Positions 8,801-20,800 of a stretch of DNA of 21,078 nt are shown here, piece by piece (the first letter of the stretch is position 1; each line of letters starts with the position of its first letter). The stretch is from positions 118,159-139,236 of the forward strand of contig NW_014040425.1 of the NCBI RefSeq assembly GCF_001186125.1. Reading direction: 5' to 3'. The position numbers and the translations under genes were made by a program. A model generated the notes under the pieces. It made no database searches. It worked only from the letters and a program-made list of their open reading frames with translations, and had not been told where the DNA came from. Source of the DNA: Sphaeroforma arctica JP610 (taxonomy: Eukaryota; Opisthokonta; Ichthyosporea; Ichthyophonida).

Positions 8801-8893
8801 CTATACACTAAATGTGACCTCGTTGTGATCTCTGCACAGACTGAGTGTGTTCGCTGCAATCCACACTAACCGCACATCCTCATCCAGCACCTT
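8801..8893 (-). CDS. WDR7: WDR7 last exon and stop codon
   Basis: 30 codons and TAG (8803-8801), after the acceptor GCTTGCGACCAG. VLDEDVRLVWIAANTLSLCR then DHNEVTFSV matches the human C terminus [30 protein letters not shown] in position and length. Confidence 0.93.
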   Translation of the reverse strand, partial: KVLDEDVRLVWIAANTLSLCRDHNEVTFSV

Positions 8894-11800
8894 CTGGTCG
8901 CAAGCGGGTACCTATAGACGGGTGTTAGGGTTAATTATGGAGAAAAAAATCAAAGCCGAGACTATTTCTGCTCCTCGAGAGGAGAGCAGTTGTTTTTAAA
9001 ACAGATCCACACATTAAGATGCTATTTGTGTTGAAAAAAAAACAAGTTTACGACAACATGTCAACAATAAAAACCTTTCCGAGTATGGCGACATTGATAT
9101 CCACAGGCATTGTAAGTAGCAACTTTGAAAACCAGCATTAATACTTGCCCTGGAAAATACTTGCCGAAGGACAAGGGTGACAAACGACCATACTAATCCA
9201 TAGCCAAATTAGTGAAATTCACTCACCAACTATCATAGAAATACCCTAACTGCCGAAAACACCAACGTGTTTCTGTGCGAGCCTTTTTGTCTGTGGCCAA
9301 TACATTGCAACATACAACTCCTCCATAATCTAACATTTGGTACCATCACCCGCTAACCATCCTTACGTTTTCTCTGATAAACCTTCAGTATCCCTTAGAT
9401 TGCTCGTTACCTTGTGTGTGCTGATACATCTGATGGTGTTGGTCAAAATGTTGAATATGGACATGTTCGTCTGCCAGAACTTGAGAGAGAGGTCACGTGC
9501 ACTGTACGAGGCCAGCACTCGCCCATCGTTGGAGAAAGCAACGGCCGTTACCTCATTCTGCTTGGTATCGATGTCCTGCCAACCATATATGAAGTATTTG
9601 CGATGAGCACGCAAAATGCGTTCAGTGACGATTTTCAATGTATGTAGAGTTCGGTTTGTGATGCTAATAATATTCACGATTTATAAACTTATAAAACACA
9701 TATATAGAAATCTGCACTATCGTAGGTGCGGCCATATATACGACTAGTTCCACATAAATACAGAATTGTAAAGCAAACACATATTTACATACATGTATAC
9801 GTGTATATATGAGGGTATCTCTGCATAGCATTTGCAGTTATCACACCCGGGTATGTACTGCACTAATCACTGTAGGTTCACCAACCACAACCTAAGACTT
9901 CGAATAGGGTTCCAAAATGTTCGTTGCAGGTCTGCATCAACTACTAAGTACCAAAGACCTCAAATAATCGGAGGATAAGAAGCGTTTACCGAGTGCTAAC
10001 GACAGCAATGCCCGTTGAACGCGTGCGTATTGCACAGGGGATTAATAAACACTCCCGGAAACGCTCGCAAATTGGTACTCCAAGTATGACAGCCTCAACA
10101 CAAAAAGGTGTGTGCACCAGCAGCCCCACACACACATGCCGTATTGTATCCATATCGAGCACCGTACAACTGTAACTATAGCAAGTGAACGTGCTCCAAC
10201 AAATCTTAATTCTCTTCCTCCACGTACCTGCCACCGCCGCGCGGTCTTTAGATCGTATAGTACCACTAATCCCGACGACGAGCCTACTGCTAACTTCTGT
10301 GACGGCGCATGGAAGCTGACCATGAGATAGCGTTTGACGATTTCTTGCAGGGTCTTGGTGCTGCCCTCCAGGCAATTGTCGCGCAACTGTGGGACGTGTG
10401 GATCCAGAGAACGAACGACCAGATCGACGAGCCTGAAGGGGGGGATGGGCATGGTGAGGGCGTATGCGCTGGGTATGTGCATCAGATTTTGTGAGTGTCA
10501 TCTCCGTTCAAAGTACGTGTGATTATAACGTGTTGAATGATGGTGCAATTAGAAGATGGACAACTGCATAACGGATAATTCGAACATGCATCCGATGTGG
10601 TGAGCGCCATCTTGGTGTACGTGCGGTTGTTGCGTGTGCCTTTGATAGTGCGTTCGTATAGCAGTGTGCACATTTGAGCTATGATCGCAGTTGTAGCAGT
10701 GTAGCGGTGCAATCGGTTCAAGTTGATACGCGTGTGCAACTATGATTGCGTTGGCTAAGTGGTGTAAATGAATCGTTGCCATGGAAACGCACCAGAATGA
10801 CAACCGCAATGCAAGCATCTCGTGCACCTCTTCCGCCATGATCAATTACATACAAGGAAGAGCACACGCCCACAAGCGTACACACGCGCAGCATTCAATA
10901 TCTCCCACATCTATGCAAGTACTGGTGTGCTGTATAACTCTCTAGCGCTCTGGTAGTCAGCACTCACCTAGGCACCTGCTCGCCGAAAACATCGGGGATC
11001 TCCCTCACGAGGTTGAGCACAACGTTCATCGCGTGGATGCGTGATGGTACGGACTGTGATTTCACGAAGAAGTTACTGATCGTGGTCACCAGCACTCGCG
11101 GCGCATTCGTTGCAACTTTCTTCAGCACGCCTAGACAGCGTTTGGGTGACAAGTGTGGGTCAAATACATAAACAGGTAAGCAGGTGACGATCCAATACAC
11201 CCATGGAAGATCTACTATAATCATAACGAGGGGATTGATTGGGATGTACTGGTCACGAGACCAAGCGGATGAATTGCAAACTACTGAGGCGAATTGGGAT
11301 ATCCGTTTCAATAACAACGCGCTGCAGTGGGTGACTGTCCTGGTGGTTCACCAAATAATCGCTAAGTTCAGTTGATATGGTGATAATTTTCCAAGTGCAG
11401 AGAGAACAGAATAGTAATAAGCACTTTATGGCTTATCAAAGTACCACTTGTACACTCAATGCACCCTTTTCAACCTCAATCTTGATCAAAACACAGCCCT
11501 GCATAGCGGACATATGTATACACACACCCGAAAGCGATCCGGAGGAAAACAATACCCACCGAAGTACATGGCCCTCCCCTTTATGGCATTGGTGGATGAT
11601 TTGACCACCGGCCCAGTTACAGCCAACAGCTGCAACACCAGACGAGGCACGTCCAGGTGCTCCATCCATGTGCTGAATCCCTCGCCCAGCAATTCCGCAG
11701 CCGCCGTTGTCCTTCGCCCGTCGAACTTCTTTCCCGCTGCCTGCGGGTCTGTTGTGTGACACATGGGTTAACGTATTGGGAGGTATACAAATATTGAGTA

Positions 11801-14800
11801 GCACATCAGCGTGAAATCTAACATTGGTTTCGCGGGTGAGTATGCCAATGCGGGGGCTGTTCTGCACCGATAGGATGGCTCGATAGAATTCGCACTGGGA
11901 AAGTTGAACCCCTAAAACAGCTAAGAGCAAGACTGACGCGCCTATATCAATACCAAGATCAAAGTATATTCTAGTGCGCACAGGACGATCGCAGAACGGC
12001 GATATAATTGATAGTTTGCGTTGCTGTTGTCCTGTTCCAAAGTATATTAGCAGTAAAGCCGTCATTTCAATTGTGTTTTGAACATGAAATGGTCCAATCT
12101 GTTCCCATACTAAAACATTTCATAGAAGACACCACTGATTACTGATTGCCCCACCATGACTTTCTTCGAAACAATTTTATCGTATTGATCGCACCGCTTT
12201 CCAATTCATTAGGAGATATATGACCACAACGAAGCGACAACAGTTACAGACCCGGTACTTTAGTGTTATACATGCTAATCCCTAAGCCCACCTTTCGATA
12301 TGCAACTGCCCTTACGCTACAAAATTCAACAAAATGCGTGTAACAAAAGGGCTCATCCAGTCACGAGAAACGACAGTCCGACTCCGCCACGACAGCTACA
12401 ATTGTTCAACGTAACGGATACTCTCCACTTTTACAGCAATAAACATGTTTTTCATGGAACCATACCGCGCCACTTTCACAGCCACATTGAGAATCCAACA
12501 AAACACGGAATTTGCAAGCTTCTCTACAACTTGAAATAAGTGAAACAGCGCAACATCCTCAGAAATAGGAGGTACGAGCTTCTATGCAGACATGGAATGT
12601 ACAAGAACTGAGGAGAACCCCGAGTCTGAACACTTCTCGGCGTACCGGTTTTGCTTTTGTTGTTGAAGCGGTCCGCCGGCCTGCCATTCTGCTCCAGCGC
12701 GGCCAAGCACAACTGCCCCGCCACTTTGGCCGTTAGCTCGGGCGATAGCGCCGACGGATACCTCGACCCAATCAGCCCCAGCACCAGTACAGCCATCCGG
12801 TCGTGTGGCGAGTCGTACATGTCGTTCTCGTTGACATTGCGCTGGTGTTGTGTGGCGCTGGTCAATTTACTGGCCGTCCTGCCAGCCTCCGTGGGGGGAT
12901 CTGTGTCGCCTGGCGCGTGGTGTGCACCCGGATGCGGAGACACCCGCTCGCCCGTGGGGGTGTGTGCCGCGGGCTTGATGTCTGGCTGGCTCTGTAGGTA
13001 CACCTCCCACTTGCACACCTCTTCGTCGATCATCGCATCGCTCATGGCGGCCAGGTACGCGTCCACCAACTGGTGTATGGGGCGCGACATCGACGTGCCC
13101 TTCCAGAAGTCCGTGAGGATGCCCAGGGTGGGTGGGACAAACGGCAGTTTGCCAGTCACGGGATCCGCTGCAGTGGGGAATGAGATGCGTGCGGATTTGT
13201 AGTCTATGAAAATACTATTGCGGTACGGCGTGATTTTTGTTCGACGCACGCCAACAAGACATGAAATGAATTTGCCTATGTGAGACTCCTATACGAGATT
13301 GACTAGTGCTTGAGAAATACATGAGGTATGTAGGTTATAGATATGCTATGGATAATTATGGCATTAGCGCTATGACACGAATATAGCGATGTTGCTTGGC
13401 ATGTGACTTGGGCAGGCATTCGTAATGACTAAGTGCGAGTCCAATGAAAAAAGTAAAATGCAATTCTCCCGTTGTACGTTGTATTAAAATGTCTTCAGTA
13501 TATGAAAACTTGAAAACGCTGAAATCCGCAAGCCACATTCGCAAGTACACTCAGAACCACGCTCGCTCAAACATCAACGTTCAGATTTCGAAACCGATGC
13601 GCAATTTAAGAACCACCGACGGTACCACGGGTGGCGAGAAGTGCAAAACAACGTACCTGGCAGTTGAGGTAAAGTGACGGTAAACAACGTGCACAGCAGA
13701 CGCGTAGCAATGGGGTGCTCCCAGTAGGTGAGTGATATAGCACAGGCCATCTGCACGCCGGTTAGGTGTCCACTCATGCGCCATGGGTCGGTGGGACGAG
13801 TACTTCCAGCCATGAGCGATGAGATGTGTCCGTTGCGGCCCAGGACGGCGTGTGATGGCTGCAGATACAGTAGAGATGCAAGAGGAATGGACGGCTTTGT
13901 GCGTCAGGATATGTCCGCGTGGATGACACAGATATGCTGGATATAGTGGGATAGTGTCCAGGATATGCATGGGCCGCTGACTGACTGTGCGTGAACAGAG
14001 ACGAGACATGGCAGTGCCCCGTGCGAAGAAAACGGATGCACGCAGTCGGCAGTGGCCTGTCATTATTCACAGATAACACAGATCACAATACGTTCACAGG
14101 TACATCGATGCCTCCACAATAGCAGCGAAGTTGTCACCATAAACGTATCACCGTAAGCAAGGTAGTCGACGCCAAAAATCACCGTACTTACCTCTTTAGG
14201 GATTTTGACATGGAGGATTTTCGACAGCTGTTGGTCGATGTCGGGCCGGAAGCCCCACGGCATGACGTAGGGCATGAGCATCTTCAACAAGCCCTTGCAC
14301 ACATCTGTATCTCGATCGCCCGACTTTAGCAGCGATACGATCTACGGGAAACCCAAAGTGAAAGAAGAGATATTGAGTAGCTGAGGTTTTGAAATATAAA
14401 TACAAACGCTCCAGAGACACAGCCCCTTTCTAGACCGAGAATTCCAGACCGAGAAGCATACATTCTCCATAGTGGTCATGGCTATTAATATCTCAGGGTT
14501 AGACGGTAGGTGGGATAGCACCGCAAACCAGAGAGACTACATTGTAGAAAGAAAGATCACATGCAACAACTGCTTAACACACCAGTGCACTCACTACCAA
14601 TGACAACGGCAAGCTTCCCATACCCACCTTCTTGACGTCGAACAGCACAACCTCTAGTGGTGAGTCTGCATGGCTCAATCCAGTCCTCTGCAGTTTCACC
14701 AGTGCCACATTCTTGGCCTGGGCATTGGTTGGACTACACGTGAGGGCTGTCGTGAGTGTCTTGAGGTTCCCGTACCCATTGCCCGATGTGACGGTGTCGT

Positions 14801-17800
14801 CTCCGTATCGCTTCCACACCACATCACGTGCGGATGCTTGGCTCTCCCAGTTTGCCAGTATGCCTTCGGCCAATTTGCCTTGGGCGACTCTGTGGTATGG
14901 TAAGGGCTCATGCTATCAGCATTCAGCATTGGTGACAATGCATCTCTAGTCGTCCGTGCTGCAGGCTATGTGTTGCACACCACGTGGTAGACAAGTGGCG
15001 TCCGTCTCAAGTAGGTATACGAGATACCCGCGTTATCGCTATAGGCTTCATACATATGCTCTTGCTTACACTCGTATCTGTACAGAACAATAAACACTGG
15101 CCTGCGACGCTCCAGACGCACAGAACACTTTGGTAACAACGTATCAACGGACAAAGCGTACACGTACATCGTATCATCAGGAGCGGTTTTCGACAGTTCG
15201 ACTGTCCAGAGTGGCGTGGCGTGTGGCGATTAGACAAGCGTAGTGTAGTCTGTTCTGTGTCAAAAGCCAGTGCCCATCCTACCTACCTGTCCAAATGGCC
15301 GGTACCCAGCTGCCAGACATATATGGTGCCGTCTATGCAGTCCACGACAAAGTAGTCGTCATCGTAACGCCATTGCACCGACCGCACAGGGAACATGTGG
15401 CCACCCATGCTGTGCAAGCACCTCATATCATCCAGTGAGTATATGCCTACGTTGTGATCGCCGGCAAGCTGTGGACGAGAGGTTGGATTAAGGCAGTGTG
15501 TTGGTGTTGGTGGCCCATTGGCTATAATATTATGCTCGGTGTATTTTGGTCCCCAGAACAATGGTGTGGCATGTTGGGCATAGATCGACGCTCGCCAGTA
15601 GTCGCGTGGTGAAGCGAGCAACAGAGGATCGATCTGTGGCGACGATTGCCGAAGTAGATGAACATGTAACAACACTTAAGAATGGATGGCGCTCACCTGC
15701 ACACTAAATGCACGTAGGCTTATTGGCATAGGCAAAGACAAAAATATATAACTGCCTACACACAACTTACAGAACATATACAGTTCGTCGACCGCGACAC
15801 TTCCCGTCCGGAAAACGGTATCAACCTCGCAATGGGAGCGCAGTGGTTGTGGAACACATGAATTGCTTCGCCTGATCAGCGCGACGATGGGTTAAATCAT
15901 GTTAGTCCCATGCAAAGCTTTCCTATTTTATTCGCAGGAAATGTTATCAAGCGCAGGGTATAACGCCTGATGTACTAACGTCATATTGGGATAGCCAATT
16001 ACAGCCCACACATAATCAACGAGCTGTTTCCACGACACAATCGCACACATACCTGTTGATACATTCCACACACGAATGGTGAAATCGTCTGATCCCGATA
16101 TGAGATGGTGGGCTGAGAAATTGTTGTCGACATCGTGTGGATACAGCAAACACGTGACAGCCCCGGTATGGCCGGTCATCAGTATTGGGTCGCTCGCCTT
16201 TTGCGGCGTGTAATCTTCTGATGACTTTACGATCACTGAGGGAACGTAGAAAACAGTCGTGGCGAAAGGCATGTTAGATAACAACTCACAACCAGTTCAG
16301 TCAAAGCTGCCTATAGAAGGCAAACGTCAGATGTATGGAGAATTCAATTGGCTACGATTCTGAGCCATATCAAACACAAAGCTCTTCTACCGAGTACGTA
16401 ACGACACGACTCAATGCGATGTTGGTCGCCAGATTTCTCGACAGCAATGAGCACATCGCATAGCGCAACAAGTCGAGAACCATGACCCCAAAACCCCATG
16501 CTCTCGGCCGGAATGTCACGAGAACATAAACTGCAGCATATAGTGCTGAGACTTACTCCATGTTAATAGTTTACGATAATGATATTGCATGTATACTCAT
16601 AAAGCATCTTCATTCAAGTGGCTTTAGAGATTCAGCAACCCATCACCCGAGGCCTACAAACATGCTCATGTCGCACAACATACCTATACCGCCCCCTGTT
16701 GCGTGCGGACTGACTTTCGGCAGATGTTTGGTTGTCTGACATTCGTTGCTCAAAACCCTCTCGAGCTCTGCCATTAGCTCGCACAGAACAATTACACCCG
16801 ATGCATAACCTCTGGCCATGTAGATATTCTTAATAATTGCAGAGGCAGTAACATCGCCATAACTGTGTGAAAGCGAAGTATTTGTTCTGAATATATGTAT
16901 GAGGGTGTTTTTGCAGCCAACTTCTCCCGGGCTTCTTAAGAAGGATGAGTGTTTAATATGCTAGCGTGTGGGTCTCGATTAAGAAGGAAAGAGACGAGCG
17001 ATCCTTGCAGGGTTTTCCAACTTGCATGCCTGTGTGCATACGTGGTTGCTGCTATTGTCCCGCGCAACGCAAAGTAACACACACACACGCGTTCCACAAA
17101 CCCAGCGATTCATTCACTCCGCAAAAACTACGCCTAGTATCGATCCTTTCACATCGCATGACGCACACCAGTCACCTGTGAACTCAAGACGCAGAAATAC
17201 CACTGCATCGCTCTCCAACGCTTCACACACACACCCTTGCGCCAACAATCAATTGCCACATATACGCCAACTGGCCAAAAATCTATCCTACGAACACGCA
17301 TACGATGTTCAACTCAACATTGAAAACTCTATTCGCTCACTACTTGCCCATTGTCTGTTTCTTCGCCGGCATCCCACTTATCCCTAAAATCGTAGGAAGC
17401 GCAATTCGAAATGATCTCTAAGTCTCCCTTGGCCGCTTCCGTGTTGGATAATTCAAGCAAGTCATAGCTGTCGGCAGACTTGAAGGGTATTGAGCTGGCA
17501 TCGATACCTTGTGATATTAGCGTGAGATTATACTGAATTAAGAATATGCCTAACTCAAGTGAACGATAACCAGACATCTTCGCCAGGTTTAATATGCAGA
17601 AAGAATCCCTTACTAATCACGTACGCACACCTCACGGACTATCAACGAACATTCATACTACCGCAATACTTTACGAACAGACTCTCGTTCAGATGCCTGT
17701 GTGTACAAGATTTGGATTCACTAGTGGTCAAGAGTTTGGACCACATGCGCAAACAAGTGCCACTTTAGAGACTGACTATAGTAGAGGCCGGTACACCGCG

Positions 17801-20800
17801 GCAAGTCGAATACACTCGTATCCGCATTGGTACAGTCGAAAGTACAACCACGAGTGTGCGTCCGTTGAAGCTTCACATAGGCACACCTCGATTCTACAGC
17901 CAGTATAGTGCTCACATTCTCAACTAATGAAGAGTATCAAGGTAGGCTTATTTACCTGTCGCTGGGACTGATCTCTGTGATTTTGGATATAGGTACGGGG
18001 AAGACGCCTGCATCTTGTCGGAAACGTCCCACACGCGCAGAACTCCAAAATCGTCGCCAGATACAATCAGGTGACTAGGGAATGCCGATGAAACGGCGGG
18101 TCGCGCTGGCCCGTCCGCAGTTGTATCTGCACATTGCACGTGGCTGTCAGTGTATTGCTTGCTGACGACTACCAAGAGTTACAATAATCTGTTTAATATA
18201 TTGATATATATCCGTAATTTTGCGTGTGCTATTATGTATATGCCATTAAGTGTGAATTTCGTTTGAAAGATTGCGGAGGGAATGCATTAGATGTGAGACT
18301 AGTATGGAGATACGTATGTGGTGCTCTTATATCATATTCCATGAGCGTAAAGATATATAATGCGCATGTTATCAACCTTGTGCATATGACTCCAATCAGG
18401 TATATAATTTAGACACATAAACGTACTCTAACAAAGTATACAGTTTAAACATATAAACATTCGTAAATAAAATTTGACAATTCATAAAAACATAAAAGTA
18501 CTCAAATAAAGTACCAATTTTGTACACGCAAACGAACTCTGATAAAGTATCCAAATTATACACACATAAACATACTTAAGTGCATCAAAATGAATGCATT
18601 ATGGAAATTGCTCACCATACCTAGAGCCGTGCAACCCCTTCAAATTGACAACCTTATCCCTGAGCTAAGCCCAGCCTTGAATGAAAACAATTTCAAGTAC
18701 ACTTAGGACAACAAACTATCGCATATGTATCAGAACGAGGCCTATTATCAACCAGTGTTTCCTACCAGGGCCGGCATAAAGAGAGACGGGGTTGAATCCT
18801 CGCACTCGCCCACCCGCAGACAGCACCAGATTCCTTATCCGTTCCGTTGGACCACGTTTAGCTGATCTCTCACTGGCCTCCGTTTGTTTAGTATCATCGC
18901 TTTCCTTATCCCCTAACACACTCGTGCCTCCATTCTCTGCACGTGTTGGCACTGGTGAGTGTGTGAAAGGGGTGGGTTGTGTCTTGGCACAGGGAGTGGC
19001 GGCCGTGTATACGCACACCAGACTTGCCATCTGCTGATTGAAGTCAGTTTGCGGCAAATCTGGGAACACTTGGAAAGAATCGGACTTCTTTAGCTCCAAG
19101 TGTCTTGACTGGGCAGTCTCGACATCGGTGGGGTCCGAAGGCGATTTCGTGGTCGCTGAATACGATGGCCTACCCTGTGTGGCACACAACCAGTCAATGA
19201 TAGTATTGAGTCCACCGAACGTAACATCATATGCGTAAATACCCGGTGGCGCTTAGTTAGAAATAGAATACACAGGCATGACCTGGTATGCCAATCATGT
19301 GCTGGACAGGCATAGATCATTATGACCGCTCAGCCATAAAGCATACGCTCACTAAAGTTAACATGTACCACTCGACTTTTCAGCCTGCACGATTGAGGTG
19401 AAGCATACGCTCGGCAGTGTAATCTACAAACCCTTTTCCACACTAATCAATAACTGATCTTCGGACTCCTGAATACGCAACAATGAAATATCACGAAAGA
19501 CACTCAAGACTACCTCGAAAACATTGCATGACGATCAGTGTAGGTTATATGCACACACTACCACTTGTCACCTGGCTTCACATATAGCGAAAGTTAGGTA
19601 GATAATCAACAGTTGTCTCGTCATGAGCTAAGAATTAAAGTATTGCAGGTCTCATTTCTTGCCCTGATTTCGTTGTCGTCGCATAGGCCGCCTCATCTTC
19701 TCACGAGATAGTCTATCTCCGTGGCTGAGAGCGCGTAGAATACACAACCGAGCACAACCGCGTATTCGATAAGGCAGCACGCACATGACACTGTCACTGC
19801 AAGCACTCTCACCTGGAACTCAAACGTCAGCGGTGCATAGGGTTTCTCTGGAAGGCTGAGGGAGTACACATAACAATTGCCTGCTTGTCCGAAGAGTGCG
19901 ACCAGAGTCGACGACAGAAACTGCGAGCTCTGCCAACGGATGCGTGTGGGAGCCATGATGCGACACAGTAGCTTACATCCTGCCGCGGAGTACAGTAACC
20001 AGCACGTGGGCGTGACAATGCTGAAAAGAGACCGACAGAATGGGGAGATGGCAATTGTTTTGGGCTGTCGACAGCCCTCGAGCGGCTGAATCTTCAGCGG
20101 CTTCCAGAGGGGATGGTCGTCCACGCTCATGAATGTGGTCTGGTGTAGGGTATTTAGGAGAGTGATCAAAGTGGATGTGTTAAGGTTGGTCCATCCTCAG
20201 GATGCGTGTGGACTACAATTGATACATTTGAGCGTGTTTCTGTATAAAACAGCAAGAGAGTACCTTTAATAACGTAACATACAGTATGGAGTTTCACTAC
20301 GGCTGTGCTTTTTCTGTCAACCCCGCGAAGAGTTCTAAAACACACGATAGACTAGTTTTTATGCCAATAAAATGTCTAACCTTAGTACATATCTATATAC
20401 ACCGCAAGACATTTTAACTGTATGTATTTTGTATGTGTAAACCCGTGGATATAAAGAAGATCATTTTTTCCTACCTCCACAAGTTCCAAAGACCACAGCT
20501 TGAAAGTGCCCTCTCCAGTTACAGCCAATAGCGCGTCCGTCTGCACCGGCTCGCCTGACCCGTTAGTGGTATCAATCGCACCCATCCCCACCACACACAC
20601 AGCCGTAATCCAGTCAGGACGAGCTTCGCTGGTGAGCGTCTTGACAACGTGTAGGGTTGCGGCATCCACGACATACACCATCCCATAGTGTCCGGTACAC
20701 ACTACTTGCTTGCGTGACGTGAGCGTCGTGAGTGTGGATGGTCCACGCGGGAGAGATGTCTCCGTTGCTAAGCAACGGCCATCGGAAAGATCCCACAGGA

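Noticed and set aside
9986-10501. 171-codon minus-strand frame
   Set aside because: It overlaps the WDR7 exon at 10228-10432 in another frame; the homology to WDR7 is in the alternative frame.
10549-10845. 98-codon His-rich minus-strand frame
   Set aside because: Lies in a WDR7 intron, shows no similarity to any family, and skips cleanly in the phase-consistent gene model.
11436-12065. 209-codon minus-strand frame
   Set aside because: Crosses an intron and the WDR7 exon at 11560-11748 in the wrong frame; no family resemblance.
12651-13202. 183-codon plus-strand frame
   Set aside because: Antisense shadow of the largest WDR7 exon.
13581-14063. 160-codon minus-strand frame
   Set aside because: Runs over intron and out of frame through the WDR7 exon at 13657-13858.
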